Shown here: one piece after another, positions 54,353 through 62,987 of the stretch
Numbering within the stretch: the first letter of the stretch is position 1
How the letters are laid out: every line of letters starts with the position of its first letter
Assembly (NCBI RefSeq): GCF_000970285.1
Contig: NZ_CP009516.1
Span: 2,273,036 to 2,337,035, forward strand
DNA: 64,000 nucleotides
Source: Methanosarcina horonobensis HB-1 = JCM 15518
GTDB taxonomy: Archaea; Halobacteriota; Methanosarcinia; Methanosarcinales; Methanosarcinaceae
Reading direction: 5' to 3'
Notes under the pieces: generated by a model
Told to the model about the DNA's origin: nothing
Seen by the model: the letters and a program-made list of their open reading frames with translations, nothing else
The model's database searches: none
Translations under genes and position numbers: made by a program

Positions 54353-56845
54353 ATGATCAAAATAGGGGGAATAAATATACCGGAATATTTAGCACCAGGG
54401 GTATATATTGAAGAATTCGAAATCGGGGCAAAACCTATCGAAGGTGTCAGTACAAGTACAGCCGGTTTTGTAGGATTTGCGGAAAGAGGTCCTCTTAACA
54501 GGCCTACTCTGGTAACAAGTGTTGCAGAGTATCAGAATACCTTCGGAGGATATTTACCTGAAGATAAGGAGTATGACAGCGTACGCTGGCTGCCTTATGC
54601 TGTAGAAGGATTTTTCAGCAACGGAGGTAAACGGGCTTATATAGTAAGGGTAGCTGTCAAAGACAGTGAAAACGAAGATTCAAATGCAAAAGCTGCCTCC
54701 GGCTTTGTACCTGATATCTCGGGAGTCACCACTCTCCTGACTGAAGAAACAAAAGCAGGGTCTTTTGTCCTGAAGGCGGATAATATAACAGGCTTGGAGC
54801 ATGGGGATGTTCTATTCCTTAGAGACGGAGCTTTCTCAGAGTATATCCAGCTCAGATTTGCAGGTACAGCAAAAGTTCTTACCCTTAATGCTCCACTGGC
54901 AAATGGTACATATGCGGAAGGAACCGAAATCACTAAACCTGTACCAGGCCCCACGGATCCCGCTGATCCTGATGCTTATGAGGTACAGGAAAAACTCGAA
55001 GCCGGAGACACGGAAATTGTACTTGACGATGTTTCCGGACTTATAGTAGGCGATGCGGTCCTGCTCGATAAGAATGAAAATGCGGAGATCTGCATCCTCA
55101 GCGCGGTCAACGATACGCAAAAGTCAATCACAGTAACATCGACGTTAAAATTAAAACATGACAAGGGTGCAGAAATACAGAAACTATCCATTCCCGAAGT
55201 TGACCCGGTAACTGCAGCCACACTTATGGAACTGAAAGCTGGGGACCTGATTATTCCGGTTGCTCAGGGAGCTACGGAATTTGATGTGAACAGCGCACTC
55301 AAAATAGGGGATGAGTATTTCCTTATAAAAGCAGTCGAGACTGGTAACCTGCTCCTTTCAGAAGAAAAACTAAAGTACCAGCACAAAATGAACGCAGAAA
55401 TAAAGCAGCTGGTAAGAGCTCTCAATGTCAGTGCTTCAAGTGAAGGAAAATGGGGAAACCGGATAAAGGTCATGTCAAACCTGAGTTCCCTATCCGAAGC
55501 CAGCCTGACAGAACCTGCCTCAAATAAAGATACTCTCACATTGAGTACGGTAAACGGTATGGAAAAAGGCACCCTGCTCAAAATCGAACCCAAAGATAAG
55601 GCTCCGATATACGAGACCGTAAAAGAAGTGATTAAAACAGGTAATAGCAAAAAGGTAGTCCTTGAAAATGTGATTAATGAAAACCTCGATACGGGCACGA
55701 GAGCCTCTACGGTTGAATTTGATCTCAAAATCAGGTTTGATGGCTCGGAAGAGATTTTTAAAAGTCTCTCCATGAACAGCAATCACAGCCGGTATATTAC
55801 CAGGATAATTTCGGAAGAGAGTTCCCGCCTGATTCGGATAAAAGATGTCAGCAGCACACAGGACCCGGCTAAGAAAATTCCCATGCCAGCACAGGATACG
55901 GAGCCAGGCTGGCTTCTTGCCGGAGGAACCGACGGAATTCCGGAAGATGAAGGAAAAATCAACGAAACCTATGCTGGCAAGGATGACCTCATCCCTGAAA
56001 ATAGGACCGGACTTCATACTTTGAAAAATAAAGAGGATATAAGTATAGCCGCGGTTCCTGGCATTACCACACAGGCAATACAGGACAAGATCATCGCTCA
56101 ATGCGAAGAAGCGAAAGACCGTTTTGCGGTTCTGGATCCGAAAATGGGTTCTGACCTTGATGAGATCCAGGGACAGCGTAATTTATACGATTCCAAATAT
56201 GCTTCCCTTTATTACCCCTGGATTCAAGCATATGATCCCGTATCAAAGAAACAGGTCAATGTTCCTCCAAGCGGGCATATTTGCGGTATTTATGCTCGCA
56301 GCGACATCGAAAGGGGAGTCCATAAGGCACCTGCCAATGAGAAAATCAACGGAGCTCTGGATCTGGAAAAAATTGGCAGTGCTGCAAGGATTATCACAAA
56401 AGGCCAGCAGGAAGTTCTGAACCCCAAAGGAATCAACTGCATTATTCCCTTCCCGGGCAGAGGAATCAGGGTCTGGGGAGCTCGAACGATATCCAGCGAT
56501 TCTCTCTGGAAGTACATAAACGTCCGACGCCTGTTTATCTTTATTGAAAAATCCATTGAAAACGGGACTCAATGGGTTGTTTTTGAACCGAATAATGAAA
56601 AGCTCTGGGCAAGGGTTAATGCAACCATAACTCAGTTCCTCACAGGAGTCTGGCGGGACGGGGCTCTTATGGGAACAAAGCCTGAAGAAGCTTTTTTTGT
56701 CAAATGTGACCGGACCACAATGACCCAGGACGATATCGACAATGGAAGGCTGATATGCGTTATAGGGATTGCTCCTGTAAAACCTGCAGAATTTGTTATC
56801 TTCAGGATAGCGCAGTGGGCAGGAGGGTCTGCAGCAACTGAATAA
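54353..56845 (+). CDS. Contractile sheath protein of the eCIS, with large insertion
   Basis: Up to 830 residues, about twice a minimal Afp/PVC sheath. The N-terminus PEYLAPGVYIEEFEIGAKPI and TAGFVGFAERGPLNRPTLVT, and the C-terminal domain (from about 690; GARTISSDSLWKYINVRRLF, WARVNATITQFLTGVWRDGA, KPAEFVIFRIAQW) are classical sheath. Residues about 120-450 are an insertion with three or four beta-rich repeat units (VSGLIVGDAVLLDK-type), likely exposed on the outside. The ATG at 54353 adds eight residues and has no ribosome site, while GGGGG at 54365 is 7 nt before an ATA codon (54377) that would give the usual N-terminus (x-P-E-Y-L-A-P). Confidence 0.93.
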   Translation: MIKIGGINIPEYLAPGVYIEEFEIGAKPIEGVSTSTAGFVGFAERGPLNRPTLVTSVAEYQNTFGGYLPEDKEYDSVRWLPYAVEGFFSNGGKRAYIVRVAVKDSENEDSNAKAASGFVPDISGVTTLLTEETKAGSFVLKADNITGLEHGDVLFLRDGAFSEYIQLRFAGTAKVLTLNAPLANGTYAEGTEITKPVPGPTDPADPDAYEVQEKLEAGDTEIVLDDVSGLIVGDAVLLDKNENAEICILSAVNDTQKSITVTSTLKLKHDKGAEIQKLSIPEVDPVTAATLMELKAGDLIIPVAQGATEFDVNSALKIGDEYFLIKAVETGNLLLSEEKLKYQHKMNAEIKQLVRALNVSASSEGKWGNRIKVMSNLSSLSEASLTEPASNKDTLTLSTVNGMEKGTLLKIEPKDKAPIYETVKEVIKTGNSKKVVLENVINENLDTGTRASTVEFDLKIRFDGSEEIFKSLSMNSNHSRYITRIISEESSRLIRIKDVSSTQDPAKKIPMPAQDTEPGWLLAGGTDGIPEDEGKINETYAGKDDLIPENRTGLHTLKNKEDISIAAVPGITTQAIQDKIIAQCEEAKDRFAVLDPKMGSDLDEIQGQRNLYDSKYASLYYPWIQAYDPVSKKQVNVPPSGHICGIYARSDIERGVHKAPANEKINGALDLEKIGSAARIITKGQQEVLNPKGINCIIPFPGRGIRVWGARTISSDSLWKYINVRRLFIFIEKSIENGTQWVVFEPNNEKLWARVNATITQFLTGVWRDGALMGTKPEEAFFVKCDRTTMTQDDIDNGRLICVIGIAPVKPAEFVIFRIAQWAGGSAATE

Positions 56846-56952
56846 CAACAACCGAATTATCGTCGGCAGAATTGAAACCAGACCCGGCAGAAAGTCGATA
56901 AATTGAAACAGGATACAGATTAAAAATTATGATAGGAAAAGGGGGATAATAT

Positions 56953-57387
56953 ATGGTAAGAGCGGATCCTTACAGACAGTTCAGGTTCAGGGTTGAAATT
57001 GACGGGATTACCCAGGCGGGTTTCAGCGAATGTACCTTTGGGGACACCACAACAGATGTAGCTGAGTACAGGGAAGGGGACGAGCCTCCAAGGTTTAGAA
57101 AACTTTCCGGGCTAACAAAGTACGGAAATATCACCCTGAAGTGGGGAATTACTGATTCACTTGACCTCTACAGCTGGAGGCAGCAGGTAATAGACACAGG
57201 TGCAGAAAGTGCACGGAGAAATATGTCAATTGTCCTCATTGATGAAGCAGGTGCGGATAAAGCCCGCTGGAATATTGAGAGAGCCTGGCCCAGCAAGTAC
57301 GACCCTGTAGATTTCAATGCAAAGGGAAACGAAGTGGCTATAGAGACTCTTGAGATTGTCCATGAGGGTTTCAAGCGAGCTTCCTGA
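56953..57387 (+). CDS. Inner tube protein 1 of the eCIS (gp19-like)
   Basis: 144 residues of the phage tail-tube (T4 gp19-like) family: DPYRQFRFRVEIDGITQAGF near the start, VAEYREGDEPPRFRKLSGLT, WGITDSLDLYSWRQQVID and AIETLEIVHEGF at the end. It forms the hexameric rings of the inner tube with its paralogue at 58096. GGGGG lies 7 nt upstream of the ATG. Directly downstream of the sheath, as in other eCIS. Confidence 0.93.
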   Translation: MVRADPYRQFRFRVEIDGITQAGFSECTFGDTTTDVAEYREGDEPPRFRKLSGLTKYGNITLKWGITDSLDLYSWRQQVIDTGAESARRNMSIVLIDEAGADKARWNIERAWPSKYDPVDFNAKGNEVAIETLEIVHEGFKRAS

Positions 57388-57505
57388 GCTATGAATAATT
57401 TTAAATTATTTCTGATTTAATTTTAAAATATTTTAGTTTGTAGTTGTTAAAATATGTTTTAAATTAGAAAAATTAAGATATTAAAGAGTTTAAGGGGGAA
57501 TTTTT

Positions 57506-57871
57506 CTGGGATTTCAAACAGAATTTGATTTTACCCTGCCTAAAGGTTATGTGGACAGCGATGGGAACCTCCATAATAAAGGGATCATGAGGTTGGCTAC
57601 AGCGGCGGATGAGATCCTTCCATTGAAGGATCCGAGGGTCAAATCCAACCCCGCATATCTGACTATAATCCTGCTTTCAAGGGTAATTACAAAACTCGGG
57701 TCCCTTGAAAGCATCAACCCGGCTGTAATAGAGAACCTTTTTGCCTCTGACCTCGCATACCTGCAGGATTTGTATGCCAGGATCAATGAAAACGCTACAA
57801 ATGAAATCCATGCAGTCTGCCCGAAATGCGGGCACAAATTCGACCTGGAGGAGCCTGAACAGGGGGAATAA
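57506..57871 (+). CDS. eCIS chaperone-like protein with zinc ribbon end
   Basis: About 121 residues. GFQTEFDFTLPKGYVDSDGN, HNKGIMRLATAADEILPLKD, RVKSNPAYLTIILLSRVITK and a C-terminal C-P-K-C-G-H zinc half-ribbon are recognisable as the conserved protein that follows the tube gene in many eCIS loci; by position it resembles a tail assembly chaperone. The conserved part begins upstream of the only GTG (57551), so the start is probably the CTG at 57506, 7 nt after GGGGG. Its stop overlaps the DUF6760 frame. Confidence 0.7.
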   Translation: MGFQTEFDFTLPKGYVDSDGNLHNKGIMRLATAADEILPLKDPRVKSNPAYLTIILLSRVITKLGSLESINPAVIENLFASDLAYLQDLYARINENATNEIHAVCPKCGHKFDLEEPEQGE

Positions 57872-58053
57872 CCGGCTACCCCCTCAGCAGATTGTATGAG
57901 GAGGTAGCCTTTATTGCCTACCATTTTCACTGGTCCCACGAAGAGATTATGAATTTTGAACACAGGGATCGCCAGCGCTGGTGTGAAGAAATCTCAAAAA
58001 TTAACCAGCGCCTGAGCAAGGACCGTGAAAAGAGCATACTCGATGTCGAATAA
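57868..58053 (+). CDS. DUF6760 small eCIS protein, overlapping frame without standard start
   Basis: Sixty-one residues: ITGYPLSRLYEEVAFIAYHF, HWSHEEIMNFEHRDRQRWCE and EISKINQRLSKDREKSILDV. This is the DUF6760 family found between the tube genes of eCIS loci. The frame opens at 57859 after a stop and has no ATG, GTG or TTG before the conserved GYPLSRLYEE block. It lies -1 relative to the previous gene and overlaps its end (AGGGGGAATAA, 57861-57871). It could start at ATA 57868 or be reached by frameshift from the upstream gene. Confidence 0.72.
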   Translation: MTGYPLSRLYEEVAFIAYHFHWSHEEIMNFEHRDRQRWCEEISKINQRLSKDREKSILDVE

Positions 58054-58095
58054 TAACGGGTCAGATGCCAAAGTTTACGGAGGGAAAATAAAATA

Positions 58096-58539
58096 ATGGC
58101 AGGTACGGCAGGGAAATCGGATCCCTTTATGTCTTATCGCTTCCGAGTGGAAATCGGAGGGATTATTGTCGCCCAGATGTCCGAAGTAACCGGGCTTCAG
58201 GCACAAACTGATACCGAAACTTACGAAGAGGGTGGAGTAAATAATTTCGTGCATATCCTTCCGAAACGGACCAAGTTCAATAACCTCGTTCTCAAAAGAG
58301 GTATAACCGATCTCGATCAGTTGTGGCAGTGGCATCAGGATGTTGTTAACGGGAGGTTTGAGAGGAAAGACGGAGCCATAATTCTGATGGATTCTGAAGG
58401 AAATGACAGGTGGCGCTGGGAATTTTCAAGGGCTTACCCTGTCCGATGGGCTGGACCCGATTTGAAGGCAGACAGCAGCACCATAGCTTTTGAGACCATT
58501 GAACTTGCCCATCAGGGAATATGGAAGGGGAGAAGGTGA
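58096..58539 (+). CDS. Inner tube protein 2 of the eCIS (gp19-like)
   Basis: 147 residues, paralogous to tube protein 1: DPFMSYRFRVEIGGIIVAQM, TYEEGGVNNFVHILPKRTKF, RGITDLDQLWQWHQDVVNGR and AFETIELAHQGIWKGRR. Second tube genes of this kind usually build the ring near the baseplate in eCIS. GGAGGG is upstream. Its stop overlaps the next GTG start (GTGA). Confidence 0.92.
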   Translation: MAGTAGKSDPFMSYRFRVEIGGIIVAQMSEVTGLQAQTDTETYEEGGVNNFVHILPKRTKFNNLVLKRGITDLDQLWQWHQDVVNGRFERKDGAIILMDSEGNDRWRWEFSRAYPVRWAGPDLKADSSTIAFETIELAHQGIWKGRR

Positions 58540-59705
58540 ATAAACGGAAGTTTTCAGGAGCAAAAAAATTGTATGCAAAAGGGTCACACGCCATTGTCTC
58601 AAACCTCCGCTTCCATTCAAAAATTATAGAAAAATATTCTGGAGGGAAAAAGAGATTCTTCAGCTTTCCATTTCTTCTTTTCAGGGAAAATTCCGAAGAG
58701 AAACTTGGTAGGAGAAACAAGTTTTCCTTTCCAATTCATATTCAGGTTCTCAAATACCCTGTTTCTCGAGAAACCGTCTCTAGTGGATTCACCGAAAAAA
58801 AAGTAATAATCGTTAATCAGTCTCTGAAGCCTGTTTTCCTGAAGGAAAAAGAGAAGGAAAGAGAGATATTGAGGACATATGAAAATGTGACAAATACCAG
58901 AGACATAATCAGACAAAATAACGGCGATACAGTTCAAAGAAGCGAGTCTGTCATTCAAAAAACAGCATATGATGTTCAAAAAGAGATTCGGGCTTTATCT
59001 CGAAATGGAAATTTCCATCCGGTCTCGGGCTCATTACCAGATACAAACCTCGCAAACATTGTGCGCAAAAAAGTTCCTAAAGGAGATCTCCTGAGAAATC
59101 CTATCGGTGCCAGAATGGCAGAAAATTCTGTATTTCGCCCTTATGTATTCTATCAGGGAAGAAGCCTTAAATCTGTAAACCAGATTAATTTTGGGGATAA
59201 AACTTCCGGAGAATCCTTTGAAGCGCCTTCTTGGGAAAGTGAAGGAATATCAAAATTAAGCAGGCTTTACCTGAGAAATGTTGATTCTGGAATGAATTCA
59301 CCTGGCAGAAACCCCGTTTACGAGGATATTTCTGTCTTAAACCCCATTCCTTTCTCCAGATCGAAAGTTAGCCTGAGGTTCCATCTTGCTGTGCCTTCAG
59401 TTTCTGCTTTTGATGAAGGGCTTATTCTGGACAGTGCTTCTGGAAAAGGAACTTATCACCAGGCTCCCGGGCTGGTTTTTAACTCGGCGGGCAATCTCAG
59501 CCAGGAGATAGAAAGAGAAATGGAAGCGATTAAAGAAGAACTGGCTCAGGCTGAAAAGGCAGCCAGGGAAAGTTATTCCTCGATTTATTCTAAGATGGAA
59601 GAGGAATTAAAGCGAAATCTCGAAATAAATAAAATCTCCGAGCAAGTTATACGGCAGATTACGATGAGACTGAAAATAGAAAAAGAAAGAAGAGGGCTTC
59701 TTTAA
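58536..59705 (+). CDS. eCIS locus protein with C-terminal coiled coil, unknown role
   Basis: About 389 residues from the GTG at 58536, which overlaps the previous stop and has AAGGGGAGAAG upstream. The first 320 residues are polar and basic with no recognised domain. The C-terminus (about 325-389) is a strong coiled coil, LSQEIEREMEAIKEELAQAE then KAARESYSSIYSKMEEELKR. In eCIS loci a variable protein commonly sits between tube 2 and the LysM gene; it may be a tape-measure-like or baseplate-hub accessory, but this is inferred. Confidence 0.6.
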   Translation: MNKRKFSGAKKLYAKGSHAIVSNLRFHSKIIEKYSGGKKRFFSFPFLLFRENSEEKLGRRNKFSFPIHIQVLKYPVSRETVSSGFTEKKVIIVNQSLKPVFLKEKEKEREILRTYENVTNTRDIIRQNNGDTVQRSESVIQKTAYDVQKEIRALSRNGNFHPVSGSLPDTNLANIVRKKVPKGDLLRNPIGARMAENSVFRPYVFYQGRSLKSVNQINFGDKTSGESFEAPSWESEGISKLSRLYLRNVDSGMNSPGRNPVYEDISVLNPIPFSRSKVSLRFHLAVPSVSAFDEGLILDSASGKGTYHQAPGLVFNSAGNLSQEIEREMEAIKEELAQAEKAARESYSSIYSKMEEELKRNLEINKISEQVIRQITMRLKIEKERRGLL

Positions 59706-59749
59706 TTAAAGAAAGATATTAGAAGAGATATTGTAAACTGGGGGAGAAA

Positions 59750-60397
59750 ATGAAGCAAAAACCAAAGAAAGGTTTTATCGAAATTTTCAGAGGAGGGAAA
59801 GAGCAGCCGGAACAAATTGAAATCCTTTATTTTCCTCCAGAATATTCGATTGATAAAAGTAACAATTTTTCTGAAATTTCAGTTCCAGGGCTTGAGTCCC
59901 CTTACCTGCAATACATAAAAGGGAATTCCGGAAGCATTAGCCTGGAAGTATTTTATGATACTTACGAGGAAGGCGGGGTAGATGTCAGAAAATATACGGA
60001 TCAGCTGACAGGGCTTATGAATATTGATCCCGAATTGCATGCTCCTCCCGTGCTTCGCTTTATATGGGGTCTGGATTCGAAAGAGCCTTTTTACTGCGTG
60101 CTTGAGAAGGTGACCAGACGGTTCACAATGTTTAACTCGGACGGCATCCCTGTTCGGGCAAAACTTAACATTACTCTCAAAGAGTTCAAAGTTGAACTCA
60201 ACAGCCGCGAAAGAAGCCTTCAGTCTCCAGATAAAACTCATGTTTATACTGCAAAACAGGGAGACAGCCTGTGGCTGATAGCTTACAGGGAATACGGGGA
60301 TCCCGGGCTCTGGAGACCTATTGCACTGGCAAATAAAATCGAATATCCCGAGCTGCTCAAGCCAGGCACGGAATTGATCATACCTCCGGTGGAATAA
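59750..60397 (+). CDS. LysM baseplate protein of the eCIS (Pvc7/gp53-like)
   Basis: 215 residues. Residues 1-155 form the conserved baseplate part (YFPPEYSIDKSNNFSEISVP, VFYDTYEEGGVDVRKYTDQL, LRFIWGLDS) and residues about 165-213 a LysM domain (HVYTAKQGDSLWLIAYREYG, LLKPGTELIIPP). This is the Afp7/Pvc7 arrangement, which holds the tube to the baseplate. GGGGG is 5 nt before the ATG. The next start follows 4 bp after its stop. Confidence 0.9.
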   Translation: MKQKPKKGFIEIFRGGKEQPEQIEILYFPPEYSIDKSNNFSEISVPGLESPYLQYIKGNSGSISLEVFYDTYEEGGVDVRKYTDQLTGLMNIDPELHAPPVLRFIWGLDSKEPFYCVLEKVTRRFTMFNSDGIPVRAKLNITLKEFKVELNSRERSLQSPDKTHVYTAKQGDSLWLIAYREYGDPGLWRPIALANKIEYPELLKPGTELIIPPVE

Positions 60398-60401
60398 AAA
60401 C

Positions 60402-61481
60402 ATGACACAGCTGATTTCTTCTGCCGAGATTTATGCCCCGACTTTTACAGTTTACCGGGCAGACAGTGGTGAAGCTGTTCCAAAGAATGAGATCACTGGA
60501 ATTGAAATCGATGAAGACCTGGAAAACCCGGGGATGTTTCGCATTTATTTTAATGAGGCACTTGACCCGAAGACGCAGAGATTCAAATGGCTGGATGCAG
60601 AAAGCATTTTCCCAGGAACCATGCTTGTGACTTCTTTTGGATACGCCTCTCCTCGAAAAGAAAGCAGGATAACCGGCAGGATCAGGGCATTATCCCCTGG
60701 TTTTTTTACAGGGGGTCCTCCAACGCTTACCGTTGAAGGGTATGACCTTTCCCACGACCTTAAAAAGACACATTCCGATGTAAATCTCAATGAAGTGACT
60801 TATTCTGACGTAGCCAGGGGGATTGCCGAGAAAAATAAACTTGACTCTTCAGGAGTGGAAGATCCGGAAATAGGACCGTTCAGAAAAATCGAGAGAAAGG
60901 TAAACGAAAAGGATTATGCTTTCCTGAAAAGGCTGGCAGAGGATATCGGATTTGAGTTTTTCATCAGGAACCGGATTCTCTATTTCCGAAAACCTGCAGA
61001 TGAAAGAAAAGGAAGCACGGATTTTGAATATTATAAAAATATCATAAGTTTCAGCCCGAGAATGAGCGCTGCAAACTTGGTAAACGAGGTAAGGGTAACA
61101 GCCTGGAACGAAAAAAACAAGGAAACTATTTCAGAAACTGCTGAACTCGATGAAATAAAAAGCAGTATCGGGATTCAAGGGTTTGCCGATATCGTGGAAG
61201 AGTCTCAGGGGACCAGGCTAAGTGTGAAGATTGAAGGGCGGGTTGTCAGGTCGAGGGAGGAGGCAAAAGCAATTGCCCTCTCAGAGTTAAAAAAGCGAAA
61301 TATGGGGTTCATCACAGGAACCCTTGAGTGTGCCGGAAACCCGGAACTGAGACCCGGTGTCACCGTCAATATCACAAAAGTCGGGGAACGCTTCAGTGGA
61401 GTATATTATGTTATGAAATCAAAACATGTGCTTGGAGATGCCGGTTACAAAACAACCCTTGAGGTTCGGAGGTGTCTTTGA
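60402..61481 (+). CDS. Spike/hub protein, phage late control D (gpD)-like
   Basis: 359 residues of the gpD/gp27-like hub family: PTLTVEGYDLSHDLKKTHSD, DYAFLKRLAEDIGFEFFIRN and the region AANLVNEVRVTAWNEKNKET with GTLECAGNPELRPGVTVNI near the end. It joins the tube to the spike (Afp8/Pvc8 N-terminal part when fused). Here it is separate from the spike gene, whose TTG start overlaps its stop. Confidence 0.9.
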   Translation: MTQLISSAEIYAPTFTVYRADSGEAVPKNEITGIEIDEDLENPGMFRIYFNEALDPKTQRFKWLDAESIFPGTMLVTSFGYASPRKESRITGRIRALSPGFFTGGPPTLTVEGYDLSHDLKKTHSDVNLNEVTYSDVARGIAEKNKLDSSGVEDPEIGPFRKIERKVNEKDYAFLKRLAEDIGFEFFIRNRILYFRKPADERKGSTDFEYYKNIISFSPRMSAANLVNEVRVTAWNEKNKETISETAELDEIKSSIGIQGFADIVEESQGTRLSVKIEGRVVRSREEAKAIALSELKKRNMGFITGTLECAGNPELRPGVTVNITKVGERFSGVYYVMKSKHVLGDAGYKTTLEVRRCL

Positions 61482-62134
61482 CGGATCTGAGTGAACTTTT
61501 AGGAGAGACTGAAGAAGGTCAGGCTAAAAACATATACGGAGTTGCAGTCGGGATTGTAACCAACAATCAGGACCCTGAGAAACGCGGAAGGGTGAAGGTA
61601 AACCTGCCCTGGAGGGGAGAAAATGACGAAAGCCATTGGGCAAGAGTTGCAAGCCCTATGGCTGGGAGCGGAAGGGGTATGGTTTTTTATCCCGAAGTTA
61701 ACGACGAAGTCCTTGTAGCATTCGAGCAGGGAGATGTAAACCATCCCTATATAATCGGAGGCTTGTGGAATTCTCAGGACCTTCCTCCCGAGACTAACAG
61801 CAGCGGAGAAAATAACATCCGCAAGATAAAGTCAAGGAGCGGGCATGAGCTTACATTTGACGATACTCCTAGGCAGGAAAAGGTTGAAATCAAAACGCAA
61901 GGAGGGCATATGGTCATCCTTGACGATACTTCAGGTCAGGAAAAAATAGAAATTACTGATAAAACCGGAAATAACAGGATTGTGATCGACTCCGCAAAAA
62001 ACTCCATTGTAATGGAATGTGCCATGCAGCTTACTATCAAAGCCGGCATGCTTGAAATCGAAGGAACCAGTTCCCTTAGCCTGAAGTCTAATGCAATTCT
62101 CACGATCCAGGGCCTGCCTGTAAAAATAAATTAA
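61478..62134 (+). CDS. VgrG/gp5-like spike protein (baseplate V)
   Basis: About 218 residues. The OB-fold part has GVAVGIVTNNQDPEKRGRVK, VNLPWRGENDESHWARVASP and NDEVLVAFEQGDVNHPYIIG, followed by a beta-helix stalk with repeats HELTFDDTPRQEKVEIKTQG and HMVILDDTSGQEKIEITDKT. TTG at 61478 (TTGA overlap with previous stop; CGGAGG upstream) is preferred over GTG 61472. It forms the membrane-piercing spike; a PAAR tip follows. Confidence 0.92.
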   Translation: MTDLSELLGETEEGQAKNIYGVAVGIVTNNQDPEKRGRVKVNLPWRGENDESHWARVASPMAGSGRGMVFYPEVNDEVLVAFEQGDVNHPYIIGGLWNSQDLPPETNSSGENNIRKIKSRSGHELTFDDTPRQEKVEIKTQGGHMVILDDTSGQEKIEITDKTGNNRIVIDSAKNSIVMECAMQLTIKAGMLEIEGTSSLSLKSNAILTIQGLPVKIN

Positions 62135-62179
62135 GAGTAAAAAATTGGTAATTAAGAGTAAAAAAAAGTGGAGAAAACA

Positions 62180-62473
62180 ATGCCACCTGCTGCAAGAGTT
62201 GGAGATGCCACATCCCATGGTACTCCTCTAGGACCCGGTCCCGGAAGCCCGAATGTTTTGATTGGAGGGATGCCTGCCTGGAGGGGGGCAGCCGATTTCC
62301 ATGCATGTCTGCTCTCTTCAGGCCCTGCACCGCATGCCGGAGGAGTGGTTGTGCAGGGCAGCCCCACTGTTCTAATCAATAACTTGCCGGCTGCCCGTCA
62401 GGGAGATATGGTTATTGAAGCGGGACCTCCGAATGCGATTATAGTCGGGTGTCCTACGGTGCTTATAGGGTAA
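62180..62473 (+). CDS. PAAR-domain spike tip protein
   Basis: About 97 residues, one PAAR domain: PPAARVGDATSHGTPLGPGP, then VLIGGMPAWRGAADFHACLL with the metal-ligand His/Cys residues, and GSPTVLINNLPAARQGDMVI, ending CPTVLIG. It caps the spike with a metal-stabilised point. ATG 62180 follows GGAG, preferred to the GTG at 62168. Confidence 0.93.
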   Translation: MPPAARVGDATSHGTPLGPGPGSPNVLIGGMPAWRGAADFHACLLSSGPAPHAGGVVVQGSPTVLINNLPAARQGDMVIEAGPPNAIIVGCPTVLIG

Positions 62474-62594
62474 AGCTCATTTCACACTTATTTCACACTT
62501 ATTATTGCATGGAATTATTATTACACTGAACTATTACAACGAATTTTTTTCTATCCGGATTTTTGTAAATATCACTGGGGGATTGAAGATTAGT

Positions 62595-62984
62595 ATGGAT
62601 TTTCTCGGTAAAGGATGGAAATTTCCTTTCAATATAGACCATAGGGGAAAGGTAGATATTTCCAGCTATGAAGCTGACATAAAAGAGGCTATTTTCATAA
62701 TCCTGGGGACAGCCGAAGGTGAACGCCTTATGAGACCCGGTTTCGGGTGCAGAGTCCATGAATACCTTTTTTCTACAATGGATACGCTCAGCCTTCGCCT
62801 TATAGAAAATGCCGTAATTGATGCTCTAACCAGATGGGAACCTCGTATTGAGCTAATTGATGTTAAGGCTCTGCCTGACCCTGCAAACGACGGAAGGCTC
62901 TTGATAAACATTGACTACAGGGTCAGGACCACAAACACCAGTTTTAACCTGGTCTATCCGTTTTATGTAAAAGAAGGGGTGTGA
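62595..62984 (+). CDS. gp25-like baseplate wedge protein
   Basis: About 129 residues of the GPW/gp25 family: MDFLGKGWKFPFNIDHRGKV, EADIKEAIFIILGTAEGERL and MRPGFGCRVHEYLFSTMD, which includes the family E-R-x-M-R-P-x-F-G motif. It nucleates the sheath at the baseplate. ATG at 62595 fits homologues; a GGGGG run (62577-62581) lies 7 nt before an in-frame ATT at 62589, two codons earlier. The next gene begins 3 bp after its stop. Confidence 0.92.
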   Translation: MDFLGKGWKFPFNIDHRGKVDISSYEADIKEAIFIILGTAEGERLMRPGFGCRVHEYLFSTMDTLSLRLIENAVIDALTRWEPRIELIDVKALPDPANDGRLLINIDYRVRTTNTSFNLVYPFYVKEGV

Positions 62985-62987
62985 CAT

